From Micavibrio sp. UBA1672 (GTDB lineage Bacteria > Pseudomonadota > Alphaproteobacteria > Micavibrionales > Micavibrionaceae): DNA of 45,866 nt. The position numbers and the translations under genes were made by a program. The notes under the pieces are model-generated. The model was not told the origin of the DNA. It saw only the letters and a list, made by a program, of their open reading frames with translations, and made no database searches. Of this stretch, positions 16,677 to 25,585 are shown piece by piece. The stretch's first letter is position 1; every line of letters begins with the position of its first letter. The stretch is from contig DCKO01000119.1 of the NCBI GenBank assembly GCA_002320665.1, positions 1 through 45,866 on the forward strand, written 5' to 3'.

Positions 16677-18494
16677 CTATTCAGCAACTTTCAGAAAACT
16701 GTCTTCTTCACTATCTGAAGTTTCTTCCGCCTCGGTAACGTTATCTAGATTAGCTGATTCGCTAGAATCATTATGATCATTTGTATTATTACCACGGATT
16801 TGATCAAGGAACTCCGATACAGATAAAGAGAGTGTCTCTGATAGTTCCGCAATTTCAGATGCAGACAAATTCAGACTCTGCGCAGCATCATTAGTCTCTG
16901 AGGCTGCATGTTGAACGTTAACAATAGCATCAGATACTTCGCGCGTGGCATTGGAAACTTCAGTAATATTTTGAGTAATATCACGAATAACAGCCTCTTG
17001 CTCTTCTACAGCTGCCGAAGCACCGGTAGAGGCCTGATCAATATCTGTAATATTCGTAATGATTCTCTGAACAGCCTCAACAGATGCGCGAGTAGCATGC
17101 TGTATTTCTTGAATACGGTTTTCGATTTCAGTGGTTTTCAAGCCGGTTTCATTAGCAAGCTTTTTAACTTCATCCGCAACGACAGCAAACCCTTTTCCAG
17201 CTTCACCAGCCCGTGCGGCTTCAATTGTTGCATTGAGCGCCAGAAGATTTGTCTGCTCGGCAATATCCCGAATAGCAGTAACAACCTCACCAATATTCTC
17301 CGCAAAGGTATTTAGCTCATCAACCTTCATGCTTGTATCATTTGCATCATTAGATGCTTGTTTGGCTTTATTAACAACATCAGATACCTGACGGGAAATC
17401 TCGCATGCGCTGGCGTTCATCTCTTCTGAAGCACTGGAAACGGTTGATACGTTTCTGCTTGTTTCCTGAGCCGCAGAGGTCACAGTCGAGCTTGCATCTT
17501 GCGATTGTTCAGCGTTGCTTTTCATGCCAACAGATGCGTCTTTTAGATTTTCGGATGCCACAACAAGGCTCTGTATTGTGCCGGTAATAACTGCGTCAAA
17601 CTGATCTGCCATTTTATGCATGTCTTCTTGACGTTTGCGCTCTTGCTCGACTTTTAAGTCTTCTTGCTCTGCAGTCAGGCGTTGTACTTCGATTTGGTTG
17701 TCACGGAATTTCTTGAGGCTCTCTACAATAGTGCCTAACTCGTCTTTGCGCTCAAGGGATTCAACATCCAGATCAATATTGCCCTCGGCAAGATGTGCCG
17801 TAGCTTCTGCAATCTGCCTGATGGAGCGAACTATAAACAATATAATAAGGACGGAGAGTACAAGAATAAGAGCACTACCAAGCCCAACACCCATCATGGA
17901 ATAATGCTGGAGCGTCTTGATATTCTGCGCACTATTTTGTGCGAGTTGGTCAGAATCTGTTTTGATCCTTTCTTGTAAACTTTTCAAAGCGTCAATAAAT
18001 TCATTATAAACACCAATATATCCGTCTATGCCTTTAAGAACAAAGCTTACATCAATGCTCATCATTTGGATTGCAACATCATACACACCGTCATCGTTTA
18101 AACCTAAAACATTTTTTCTGAAATCTTCCTGTAGCTTTGTAAGTCGTTCTTTATCTTGGCCTTCAAGGGTTTGTAATAATACCTCGAGACGAGCATCAAG
18201 CTTAGCTGCATCTTTCTTAAGGTCGGCCATTTTTTGTTCGCCGCCCTCTAAGCTACCTGTTGACTGATAAATTAAATACCGGAAGAATTGCCCGTCCAGT
18301 TCTTGAAATTCGGCGAGTATTGAGGAAATTTCTGCTGTGCGCGTTATCCCGTTTTGTGCCAGATTGTTTTGCGCTTCCAGCATGCTTTCGTCTTTATGGT
18401 TACTAACATATAATATACAAACAACAAGTATCAGGAATAGCGCAACAGGTATAAACTGCTTTATTGAAAAAGGAATATTTTTGAATTGTACCAC
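16677..18494 (-). CDS. methyl-accepting chemotaxis protein
   Basis: A 605-aa chemoreceptor. It has an N-terminal membrane helix (about 14-30), a periplasmic helical sensor (about 35-195, four-helix-bundle type) and a second membrane helix (about 200-222). A HAMP domain (about 222-275) and a long cytoplasmic coiled coil follow, with the conserved hairpin tip DIAEQTNLLALNATIEAARA and GKGFAVVADEVKKLANET. The protein signals to CheA/CheW and is adjusted by methylation of glutamates. The tail is acidic (ETSDSEEDSFLKVAE) with no CheR-docking pentapeptide. It is convergent with the AAA+ gene. Its upstream region holds a 20-bp palindrome and a CtrA-like box. The ligand is unknown. Confidence 0.95.
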   Translation of the reverse strand: MVQFKNIPFSIKQFIPVALFLILVVCILYVSNHKDESMLEAQNNLAQNGITRTAEISSILAEFQELDGQFFRYLIYQSTGSLEGGEQKMADLKKDAAKLDARLEVLLQTLEGQDKERLTKLQEDFRKNVLGLNDDGVYDVAIQMMSIDVSFVLKGIDGYIGVYNEFIDALKSLQERIKTDSDQLAQNSAQNIKTLQHYSMMGVGLGSALILVLSVLIILFIVRSIRQIAEATAHLAEGNIDLDVESLERKDELGTIVESLKKFRDNQIEVQRLTAEQEDLKVEQERKRQEDMHKMADQFDAVITGTIQSLVVASENLKDASVGMKSNAEQSQDASSTVTSAAQETSRNVSTVSSASEEMNASACEISRQVSDVVNKAKQASNDANDTSMKVDELNTFAENIGEVVTAIRDIAEQTNLLALNATIEAARAGEAGKGFAVVADEVKKLANETGLKTTEIENRIQEIQHATRASVEAVQRIITNITDIDQASTGASAAVEEQEAVIRDITQNITEVSNATREVSDAIVNVQHAASETNDAAQSLNLSASEIAELSETLSLSVSEFLDQIRGNNTNDHNDSSESANLDNVTEAEETSDSEEDSFLKVAE

Positions 18495-18615
18495 TATTTG
18501 TGCACTCCTTGCATCAAAAGTAAAAAGTTATTTTAACGGGGAACTCACACGCAGTTCTTAACTATAGCATCATAACTATAACTTGAATACCCAAAATAGC
18601 GGGTACAGCATTTAA

Positions 18616-18635
18616 ATACTAGGTGTACCTAGTAT
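18616..18635. promoter_or_regulatory. 20-bp near-perfect palindrome (operator candidate)
   Basis: ATACTAGGT-GT-ACCTAGTAT has perfect 9-bp arms around a 2-bp spacer, 122 bases upstream of the chemoreceptor start. Symmetry and length fit a dimeric repressor or activator site. I do not recognise the regulator, and no regulator gene is adjacent. Confidence 0.55.
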
Positions 18636-18660
18636 ACAGCTTACATTAAACTGTTAATTG

Positions 18661-18676
18661 TTAATAAAGCCTTAAC
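18661..18676. promoter_or_regulatory. CtrA-like binding site
   Basis: TTAA-TAAAGCC-TTAAC matches the alphaproteobacterial CtrA consensus TTAA-N7-TTAAC exactly. It lies 167 bases upstream of a chemoreceptor gene; CtrA controls motility and chemotaxis genes in many alphaproteobacteria. The surrounding DNA is TTAA-rich (further TTAA at 18646 and 18654), so chance occurrence is possible. Confidence 0.45.
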
Positions 18677-18941
18677 AATGGGTTGGCGCGGAATCCCTTA
18701 TTTTATAAATTTGAGAGTGATGAGTGTGCTAAAAGTGCAACACAATAAAATGCAGTTGTGGGCTATTTATCCTTTTGACTTTACAAGTATAAATTTTATT
18801 TGTAGGATTTTGTGTGTATTTTGAGTTCTCAGAATATATCTCGTGTTTTTTAAAAAGTTTCCCACTCGTGTGAATCCAACGAAATTTGCTGCAGGCGATC
18901 TTGCGGGAGTTTTATATTTCAAAAAAGAGGATTAGTTAGAA

Positions 18942-19472
18942 ATGACACTTAAAAGAATGCTTATCGCCACAAGCGCGGTTTTGTGTATGCAGTTTGCGCC
19001 ATTTTCTGCGCGGGCTGATTCAGCCAAGGACTTCGAGACATTGTCCAAAGCTATAGGGTTTTTGAATGGCGGGCCTTCAGGTGATGTGGAGATGGCCATA
19101 GTTTATGATCCTTCAAATGCGGATTCTGCGGCGCATGCAGATGAGGTTGCCGGTTTAACATCAGGTGGCGTTGGTTCGGGTAAGGTGAAGCTTGTTGGTA
19201 AGAAGGTGGATGTTGGCTCTGTTGGCTCAACGGGTTCGGCAATTATATTTATGACCAAGGGTACAAGCGGCGCCTATGGTGCGGCTTTGGATAAGGCGTC
19301 TGCCAATGGCGGTATAACAGTATCGACGGACCTTGGTTGTCTTGATGCTGGAGGATGTGTTCTGGTTGTAAAGACGGAGCCCTCGGTTGATATTTTTGTT
19401 AGTACAGCAGCTTCTGGCAAATCAGGCGCTGAGTTTGCTTCTGCCTTTAGCATGATGATTACGAAGAAGTAA
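18942..19472 (+). CDS. small secreted protein (YfiR-like) upstream of TonB receptor
   Basis: A 176-aa protein with a clear signal peptide (MTLKRMLIATSAVLCMQFAPFSARA, residues 1-25 in two parts: basic MTLKR start, hydrophobic core, ARA cleavage site). The mature part alternates short beta and Gly/Ser-rich segments (MAIVYDPSNADSA, GSAIIFMTKGTSGAYG). It ends ITVSTDLGCLDAGGCVLVV ... SGAEFASAFSMMI, with a cysteine pair that could form a disulfide. That ending resembles periplasmic YfiR-type proteins, which are often next to a TonB-dependent receptor, as here. AGAGGA ten bases before the ATG is the ribosome binding site. The family call is tentative; secretion to the periplasm is well supported. 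Confidence 0.72.
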   Translation: MTLKRMLIATSAVLCMQFAPFSARADSAKDFETLSKAIGFLNGGPSGDVEMAIVYDPSNADSAAHADEVAGLTSGGVGSGKVKLVGKKVDVGSVGSTGSAIIFMTKGTSGAYGAALDKASANGGITVSTDLGCLDAGGCVLVVKTEPSVDIFVSTAASGKSGAEFASAFSMMITKK

Positions 19473-19484
19473 GGGGAGGAAAAG

Positions 19485-21521
19485 ATGAGATTTAACAAAA
19501 AGCGAAATCAAACCACTAATTTAGGACAATTGAAAATGAAAAAAATTCTTTCACTTACGACTTCATGTGCGGTACTGGCGCTGGCGGCGACAAGTGCGCA
19601 GGCTCAAAGCATGGATTATACAACCATGCAGGAAATGTTCGGCGAACCGGTGACGACATCTGCAAATGGATCTCCGATGCGTCAATCAGATGTGCCAATG
19701 GATATGACGATTATCTCGGCAGAAGAGATCGCAAGGTACCCGGCACGAGAAATACCTGATGTTCTGCGGCACTATGCTGGTATGTCTGTTCGTAAGCATG
19801 ATGGAACTAGTTATTCAGTTGGTATTCGTGGATACAACCCACCCGGAGCTGAACGTTTGCTGGTGCTTGTGAATGGACGTCAGGTTTATCAAGACTTCTT
19901 TGGTGTGGTGAACTGGGCATCTATACCTGTTCAATTGAATGAGATACAGCAAATTGAGATCGTTCGTGGTCCTAATACAGCACTCTTCGGTTTTAATGCC
20001 GTATCAGGTGTCGTGAATATTATAACAAAGAACCCTATATATGACGATGTTGATTATATCCAAGGGGACATAGGTATTAATGGGTATGCCAGATCATCTG
20101 GTGCTGTAACATTAACGGATGAGGGGCTTTGGGGGATGCGACTTAGTGCCGGTAACTCATATGAACGTTTGGATGATAATTTGACTAGCCCTGCAGATGT
20201 TGGCTTATTTCATGAGACAGATAATGCTGGCGATCTTAATGTTGATACGTCTGTGAGGGTTAACGATAGTACAACAATGAGATTTGAAGGATCTTATTCA
20301 AGCTCTGCACAGAATAGTATTACGGCTTATTTTGATGGTACAATAATTGATGAAAAATCTAGCGGAGTAAAAGCAGAGATATCATCTGACACGGATTATG
20401 GTATTGTTGAGGCTACATTGTACAGAAACAGTCTTGATAGTGTGTACACTATTGTTGACGGTGCATATGGATTTAATAATGATGTTATTGTAGCACGTTT
20501 AAGTGATACATTTCAAATAGGTAATAATCATACTTTTAGGATCGCCGCAGAGTATAGAGACAATGAAGATAAACTATCTTTAAATGGTAATGTATTCTCA
20601 ACAAGTTCATACCATATTAACTCATATAGTGGTTTATGGTACTGGACTGCGACACCTAAATTATCTTTCAGTACTGCAGTTCGTTATGACCATGCTCAGG
20701 CAGATCTTGATGGTGGTGGCATTTTTGTCAATGGATTATTTCCAGGTAACCCATTTTCAAACGACCAATATAATAACCGTTATGATGAATTTGGTTATAA
20801 TTTTGGTGCACTATATAAGCTTACAGATGTAGATGTTTTTCGCTTTAACGCTTCCAAGGGTATAGACATGCCAAGTTTGTTTGAGGTTGGCTTTCAGGTT
20901 TCTGCAGGAGGCTTGACATATTATGCTGATCCTACTATCGAAGCATCAGATGTACATGATTTCCAACTGGGTTATGAGCGAAGACTTAATTCTCTTAATG
21001 GCTCATTCAAAGCAACAGGGTTCTATCAGAAAATCAATGAATTTCAGGGCTTTAACCCGTTGTCGACCACATTAATTCATATAGGCAACATTGGGGACAG
21101 TAAAGTATATGGTGTAGAGTTATCCCTTGATGGAGAGACGGAGAATAATATTCGATGGGGAATAAATTACTCCTATTCTCGTGTTAATGATGATCTCAAT
21201 AATACATTGCAGGAATATGAAAATCTGAACTCTGATCATATGATCAAGGGAAATATTGGTTACTCACCAAATGAGAAATTGGATATGGATGCTTTCCTAG
21301 CATATGAAAGTGATTATACTGGAATACGTGGTTATAATACGGCTAATATAAATTTGGACATAGATCCGGATGTGATAGTCGATGCACGGGTTGCCTATAA
21401 GCCAACAGAAAAATGGACAGTTTCAGTCAATGGTCAGGCTTTATTTGGTGATAATGAACAGTCGAGTTATGGGGAAGAAACAGATACTCAGCTCTTCCTT
21501 CGTGCAAAGTATGATTTCTAA
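19485..21521 (+). CDS. TonB-dependent outer membrane receptor
   Basis: A 678-aa outer membrane transporter for a substrate too large or rare for porins, energised by TonB. The signal sequence core is ILSLTTSCAVLALAATSAQA. The plug domain (about 65-175) contains IPDVLRHYAGMSVRKHDG, GIRGYNPPGAERLLVLVNGR and the conserved IEIVRGPNTALFGFNAVSG. The barrel ends in RAKYDF. Two starts are plausible. ATG 19485 has a very strong site (GGGGAGG) but gives a long basic N-region. ATG 19536 (MKKILSL) gives a textbook signal peptide with a weaker AGGA. I keep 19485. The start is 12 bases after the secreted-protein stop, so the two form one operon ending at the terminator at 21549. The substrate is unknown. 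Confidence 0.93.
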   Translation: MRFNKKRNQTTNLGQLKMKKILSLTTSCAVLALAATSAQAQSMDYTTMQEMFGEPVTTSANGSPMRQSDVPMDMTIISAEEIARYPAREIPDVLRHYAGMSVRKHDGTSYSVGIRGYNPPGAERLLVLVNGRQVYQDFFGVVNWASIPVQLNEIQQIEIVRGPNTALFGFNAVSGVVNIITKNPIYDDVDYIQGDIGINGYARSSGAVTLTDEGLWGMRLSAGNSYERLDDNLTSPADVGLFHETDNAGDLNVDTSVRVNDSTTMRFEGSYSSSAQNSITAYFDGTIIDEKSSGVKAEISSDTDYGIVEATLYRNSLDSVYTIVDGAYGFNNDVIVARLSDTFQIGNNHTFRIAAEYRDNEDKLSLNGNVFSTSSYHINSYSGLWYWTATPKLSFSTAVRYDHAQADLDGGGIFVNGLFPGNPFSNDQYNNRYDEFGYNFGALYKLTDVDVFRFNASKGIDMPSLFEVGFQVSAGGLTYYADPTIEASDVHDFQLGYERRLNSLNGSFKATGFYQKINEFQGFNPLSTTLIHIGNIGDSKVYGVELSLDGETENNIRWGINYSYSRVNDDLNNTLQEYENLNSDHMIKGNIGYSPNEKLDMDAFLAYESDYTGIRGYNTANINLDIDPDVIVDARVAYKPTEKWTVSVNGQALFGDNEQSSYGEETDTQLFLRAKYDF

Positions 21522-21548
21522 TTAGTCCTCAAATAATAAAGTTTACCT

Positions 21549-21581
21549 TCAGGCGCTTCTTTTAAAGCGCCTGATTTTTTT
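21549..21581 (+). terminator. Rho-independent terminator after the TonB receptor gene
   Basis: TCAGGCGCTT (21549-21558) pairs perfectly with AAGCGCCTGA (21565-21574) around a six-base loop and is followed by seven T. This 10-bp GC-rich stem is the strongest terminator in the window and separates the receptor operon from ispG. Confidence 0.92.
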
Positions 21582-21656
21582 CTATACGCTCTTCTTTCTT
21601 GAAACTCATGGCTCTTTGCAGTAATCAAGGGGGAGAACATAAAAACAGGTCAGATA

Positions 21657-22880
21657 ATGGTTTCACTCGTCGAAATAAAAAGACATAGAACGCACCCCGT
21701 ACAAGTGCGCGGAATTACAATAGGTGGTGATGCGCCTGTGGTTGTGCAATCCATGACCAATACAGACACCGCTGATTTGGAAAAAACTTATGAGCAGGTT
21801 AAACAACTTTTCCTCTCTGGCTCTGAAATTGTACGTTTGACGGTCAATAATCAAGAAGCTGCCAAGGGCATTGTCCTTTTACGTGAGCAACTAAATAATG
21901 AAGGTCTCGATGTTCCTCTTGTCGGGTGCTTCCATTATAATGGCCATACACTGCTGAATGAAAATCCAGCCCTATGCGAAGCCTTGGATAAATACCGCAT
22001 CAATCCGGGGAATGTAGGTTTCGGGCAAAAGCGCGATAAACAATTCGAAATTATGATCGAAAAAGCACTTGAATATAATAAGCCCGTGCGCATTGGTGTG
22101 AATTGGGGGTCGCTTGATCAGGATTTAGCCATGAAGCTTATGGACGAAAACTCGAAAAGTCCAAACCCGTTGGATTCCAATGCTGTTATGCGCGAAGCTC
22201 TCGTGCAATCGGCTCTTATAAGTGCAGAAAAAGCTGAAAAGATTGGACTTGGTAAAGATAAAATCATCCTCTCTGCGAAAGTTAGCCGCGTGCAGGATTT
22301 GATTGCCGTGTATTCGGAACTGGCGCGGCGCTCTAATTATGCATTGCATTTGGGATTGACCGAGGCAGGTATGTCCTCCAAAGGCATTGTGGCTACCGCG
22401 CTTGGGGAGGGAATTTTGCTGCAACAAGGTATCGGCGATACAATCCGCGCCTCCCTGACACCGGAGCCTAATGGTGATCGTTCGCTTGAGGTGCGCGTTT
22501 GTCAAGAAATCCTTCAATCGCTGGGGCTTCGTTCTTTCATGCCAGAGGTCACGGCGTGTCCGGGCTGCGGTCGTACAACCTCGACCTATTTCCAAGAACT
22601 CGCACAGGATATCGGTCGCTTCTTGGATGTAAAGATGCCCGTCTGGTCAAAGAGCTATGCCGGCGTAGAAGAAATGAAAGTTGCCGTGATGGGCTGCATC
22701 GTCAATGGTCCGGGGGAAAGCAAACACGCCGATATCGGGATAAGCCTTCCCGGCACAGGGGAAAGCCCAGTCGCCCCCGTCTTTATTGACGGCAAAAAAG
22801 CCAAAACCTTGCGCGGCGATAATATCACATCCGAATTTCAGGATATCGTCGAGGAGTACGTCCGCAAGAGATATGGCTAG
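21657..22880 (+). CDS. ispG: 4-hydroxy-3-methylbut-2-enyl-diphosphate synthase (flavodoxin/ferredoxin)
   Basis: The penultimate enzyme of the MEP isoprenoid pathway: it converts methylerythritol cyclodiphosphate to HMBPP using a [4Fe-4S] cluster. The 407-aa protein is full length. Family signatures are VVVQSMTNTDTADLEKTYEQ near the N-terminus, GCFHYNGHTLL, RINPGNVGFG, KPVRIGVNWGSL and LGLTEAGM. The cluster ligands lie in TACPGCGRTTSTYFQ and VAVMGCIVNGPGESKHADIG. The barrel lacks the long insertion of plant forms, as usual for proteobacteria. It stands alone between the terminator and a leftward membrane protein gene. The start ATG 21657 follows AGGTCAGATA. It shows that this organism makes isoprenoids by the MEP route. 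Confidence 0.97.
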   Translation: MVSLVEIKRHRTHPVQVRGITIGGDAPVVVQSMTNTDTADLEKTYEQVKQLFLSGSEIVRLTVNNQEAAKGIVLLREQLNNEGLDVPLVGCFHYNGHTLLNENPALCEALDKYRINPGNVGFGQKRDKQFEIMIEKALEYNKPVRIGVNWGSLDQDLAMKLMDENSKSPNPLDSNAVMREALVQSALISAEKAEKIGLGKDKIILSAKVSRVQDLIAVYSELARRSNYALHLGLTEAGMSSKGIVATALGEGILLQQGIGDTIRASLTPEPNGDRSLEVRVCQEILQSLGLRSFMPEVTACPGCGRTTSTYFQELAQDIGRFLDVKMPVWSKSYAGVEEMKVAVMGCIVNGPGESKHADIGISLPGTGESPVAPVFIDGKKAKTLRGDNITSEFQDIVEEYVRKRYG

Positions 22881-22969
22881 ATAAAACCAAATTATATTTC
22901 TGTTACATGAAAAAGCTTGCAGCTTAGAACTGGATAGTAGATTTTATTTATTGTTTAAAGCCAATTCAA

Positions 22970-23826
22970 TTAGTCTTCTATAAGCGGTATTCCTTTTTCT
23001 ATACATAGTGGCTTAAGAAAATCCCAGTGAGACATATCAATTAGTACATCCGTGTTGTCTGTCTTCAGTCGCATTTTACTATAGTCTTTATATTGTACTT
23101 TCTTACATTCCTTTATCGCACTCCAAGGCAGGAAAAGCGGTTGTAGAAACATAGTAATATTTCCTCTTGATGTTGGTCCACGAAATTCCGTTGGTGATGA
23201 AAAATAGAAACCTGTATCACTTAGCTTTAGCTTTATGGAATAAAATGTTTTTTCTTCTTCTCTATCAATTGAAAGTGCAACCCTATATTCATTCTTTTGA
23301 TAATCAATTTGTTTGTTAGAGGCGTAGTGTTTCTGAAGGCTTGCCCAAGGGGATATTAATTCGAGGTAACCAAATACAATTATAAGCACAGCTAAAGGAA
23401 GCAAAAACCATAAAAATAGCATCATTAAAAGTGCACGAATTAGGCCTTTATTATTCTTATGGTTTTTATTTTCTGTAACCGTAGCTGAAAAGTTTTGGAA
23501 CTGCGGGCGCCATACATATAAATACCAAAATATGGGCATAGCTAAAAAGTGCCCCATGAATATGACAACGGCCCATAGTGGTTTTTTATCATTTGGAACA
23601 TTTGAAGTTTTAAATAAACACACAATATAAGAGACTATTAAAGCCATAGTAAGTAGCATGCTATAATATGAAGTTGAAACATCATATCAAAGTGGACTTG
23701 AGGTTCATCAAATGTTGGGATCATCCAAAACAAACTCAAAAAATAGAGAAAATATAATGTTGGCAAAAATGTTAATATGCCCCAGATAATCACAAATCTT
23801 TTATGCATAAAAGGCACCATTGCCAT
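22970..23826 (-). pseudogene. membrane protein gene split by a frameshift
   Basis: Two overlapping minus-strand frames look like one gene. The first (23826 to 23638, 62 aa) starts MHKRFVIIWGILTFLPTLYF and reads HFDMMFQLHI before ending. The second (23659 to 22970, 229 aa) starts MLLTMALIVSYIVCLFKTSN and continues DKKPLWAVVIFMGHFLAMP and FWYLYVWRP. The family pattern I know runs continuously from the first segment through the helix starting MLLTMAL to a lysine-rich loop and the WYLY helix, so about one base has been gained or lost near 23640-23665. The C-terminal half (130-229) is a PH-like soluble domain. No slippery heptamer is visible at the join, so decay or a sequencing error is more likely than programmed frameshifting. 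Function unknown. Confidence 0.65.
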
Positions 23827-24127
23827 AGATATTCATAACACTATGTCCCATAGAAATTTTCTGCATAGAGTAGCTATATTCTCTTTCTATCCATTAAAGC
23901 GCAAATATGCAATAAATCGGAATGAAGAGACTAAAGAGGAGATTATAAAAGTATATAAGAAAGAATGGTTTCACGAAAGGGGCTTTGATATTTACCTTTG
24001 AAGCAATGGCAGAAATTAACCATTAAAGCATACGGCAGCGCAGTATAACTCTTTCTGGATTTTATGAGTTTTCTCCTTTAAAATCATATAAATAGCCTGT
24101 TTTTTGACTAAAGGGGAGTATCAGTCC
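23827..24127. other. 300-base gap before alanine dehydrogenase
   Basis: No supported gene. A plus-strand frame of up to 52 codons from ATG 23843 ends RNEETKEEIIKVYKKEWF..., which looks protein-like in composition, but it has no ribosome binding site and no recognisable motif. The strong site AAAGGGGAG just before 24128 serves ald. Confidence 0.4.
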
Positions 24128-25243
24128 ATGCGTATAGGCGTACCAAAGGAAATCAAGACATTAGAACATCGCGTTGGCCTTGTGCCATCCTCTGTTAAGG
24201 AACTGCACTCGCAAGGGCATGAGGTGTTTATTGAGAGTAACGCAGGTCTCGCCATTAACTTCACCAATCAGGATTACGAAGAGGCTGGCGCGCAAATCCT
24301 TCCCGATGCCAGAGCCATTTTTGATGCGGCAGAGATGATCATCAAGGTCAAAGAGCCTCAGGCCGAAGAGTGCAGCATGATGCGCGAAGGGCAGGTACTC
24401 TTTACCTATTTGCATTTGGCAGCCGATCCCGAGCAAACAAAGGCTCTCATGGACTCGGGCTGCGTGGCAATTGCCTATGAAACCGTAACGGGTCCACATG
24501 GGCATGGTTTACCTTTGCTGGAGCCTATGAGCGAGATTGCGGGGCGTTTATCTGTGCAAGTTGGCGCATATCATTTGCAAAAACATATGGGCGGGCTAGG
24601 GCGGCTTATTAGCGGCGTTCCGGGTGTGCGCCCAGCCGATGTTTTAATCATTGGCGGTGGCGTCGCTGGCTTTCATGCCGCGCAAATGGCAACAGGCTTA
24701 GGCGCGAATGTCACAATTCTTGAGCGCTCTAATGCGCGTATGCGCTTTTTGGATGAGTATTTTCATGGGCGTGCCAATATCATTTATTCCAATCTGGATA
24801 TCTTAGAGCGCGTTATAAAGACCGCAGATATAGTGATTGGTGCGGTTCTAATTCCCGGAGCTTCGGCACCCAAGTTGGTCACGCGTAAAATGCTGAGCAC
24901 GATGAAGAGGGGGGCTGTGATCGTAGACATCGCTATTGATCAGGGTGGATGCTGTGAAACCAGCCGCCCAACGACGCATAAAGACCCCGTTTATACAGAA
25001 GAGGGCGTTTTGCATTACTGTGTTGCCAATATGCCGGGGGCAGTAGCCCTGACATCGGCACTGGCGCTAAATCACTCGGTCTTGCCTTATGCTATGAATT
25101 TAGCAAATAAAGGCTGGAAGAAGGCCTTAGGCGAAGACGAAAACTTTGCCAATGGCCTGAATATTTGCCATGGCAAAGTCACACATAAGGGCGTAGCGCA
25201 GTCCTTGAACCTTGAATATACAAAAATCGATGATATTTTGTAA
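24128..25243 (+). CDS. ald: alanine dehydrogenase
   Basis: Catalyses L-alanine + NAD+ + H2O to pyruvate + ammonium + NADH; cytoplasmic hexamer in the family. 371 aa from ATG 24128, which has AAGGGGAG nine bases upstream. An earlier ATG at 24104 would add eight residues without homology. Visible features are MRIGVPKEIKTLEHRVGLVP with the pyruvate-binding Arg/Lys, FTYLHLAAD with the catalytic His near residue 95, and the NAD-binding VLIIGGGVAGFHAAQMA. DIAIDQGGCCETSRPTTH contains the catalytic Asp, and VANMPGAVALTSALALN closes the set. It is monocistronic and followed by tRNA-Asp. The unusual CC pair in DQGGCCETS sits where most relatives have one Cys. Confidence 0.96.
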   Translation: MRIGVPKEIKTLEHRVGLVPSSVKELHSQGHEVFIESNAGLAINFTNQDYEEAGAQILPDARAIFDAAEMIIKVKEPQAEECSMMREGQVLFTYLHLAADPEQTKALMDSGCVAIAYETVTGPHGHGLPLLEPMSEIAGRLSVQVGAYHLQKHMGGLGRLISGVPGVRPADVLIIGGGVAGFHAAQMATGLGANVTILERSNARMRFLDEYFHGRANIIYSNLDILERVIKTADIVIGAVLIPGASAPKLVTRKMLSTMKRGAVIVDIAIDQGGCCETSRPTTHKDPVYTEEGVLHYCVANMPGAVALTSALALNHSVLPYAMNLANKGWKKALGEDENFANGLNICHGKVTHKGVAQSLNLEYTKIDDIL

Positions 25244-25251
25244 TTCCATGC

Positions 25252-25280
25252 TTGACAGATCGGGCCACAAGAGATAAAAA
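25252..25280 (+). promoter_or_regulatory. promoter of tRNA-Asp
   Basis: Consensus -35 TTGACA (25252-25257), 17-bp spacer, -10 TAAAAA (25275-25280, four of six). Transcription would start near 25287, ten bases before the tRNA 5' end, a normal short leader. Confidence 0.65.
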
Positions 25281-25296
25281 ATGCCCACTCAAATGC

Positions 25297-25373
25297 GCGG
25301 GTGTAGCTCAGTTGGTTAGAGCGCCGCCCTGTCACGGCGGAGGCCGCGAGTTCAAGTCTCGTCACTCGCGCCA
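25297..25373 (+). tRNA. tRNA-Asp (anticodon GTC)
   Basis: A 77-nt cloverleaf. The acceptor arm GCGGGTG (25297-25303) pairs with CACTCGC (25363-25369) with one G-U pair. The D arm is GCTC/GAGC. The anticodon stem CCGCC/GGCGG holds loop CTGTCAC, giving anticodon GTC. The T arm is GCGAG/CTCGT around TTCAAGT. The discriminator base is G, the identity base for aspartate tRNAs, followed by an encoded CCA. Confidence 0.97.
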
Positions 25374-25407
25374 TTTGATTTTCTTTAAGGCCTCCTCAAA
25401 AAAATGT

Positions 25408-25434
25408 AAAAAAGCGGATTTATAAAAACCCGCT
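25408..25434 (-). terminator. terminator of the 185-aa gene, possibly bidirectional
   Basis: On the minus strand AGCGG and CCGCT flank a further TTT/AAA pairing (one mismatch) and are followed by TTTTT and, after ACA, seven more T. On the plus strand the same hairpin lies 40 bases after tRNA-Asp but is followed only by CTTTG, a weaker signal. Confidence 0.5.
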
Positions 25435-25585
25435 CTTTGTATTCAGTATTGATTATTTTTTATATGGCAATATTAGTAAAAACACTTTCCATGTAAGAAG
25501 TATCAATCTCCATATTTTTTGTTTTCTCAGTTATATCCATGCCCAAAAAACTGGAACTGTAAAATTCATATTTTAGAACCATAAA

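Larger units (their letters stand above)
18495..18941. other. 447-base intergenic region with regulatory sites
   Basis: Divergent promoter region between the chemoreceptor (leftward) and the secreted-protein gene (rightward). It contains the palindrome at 18616-18635 and the CtrA-like box at 18661-18676. The rest is AT-rich with no open frame that I can support. A TTGACT at 18776 could be a -35 box for the rightward genes, but no good -10 follows at normal spacing. Confidence 0.5.

Noticed and set aside
16908..18267. Several plus-strand open frames opposite the chemoreceptor gene
   Set aside because: Shadows of a strongly coding minus-strand gene, rich in Ser/Leu/Asn runs, with no start signals.
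22910..22935. AAGCT-TGC-AGCTT after ispG as a terminator
   Set aside because: Only a five-base stem with a three-base loop and no T run.
23843..24001. Possible 52-codon gene ending in a Lys/Glu-rich helix
   Set aside because: No ribosome binding site, no motif, and it lies in a gap beside a frameshifted gene; composition alone is not enough.
25087..25374. Minus-strand open frame across tRNA-Asp
   Set aside because: It is the antisense of ald and of the tRNA; such frames are a common artefact at tRNA genes.
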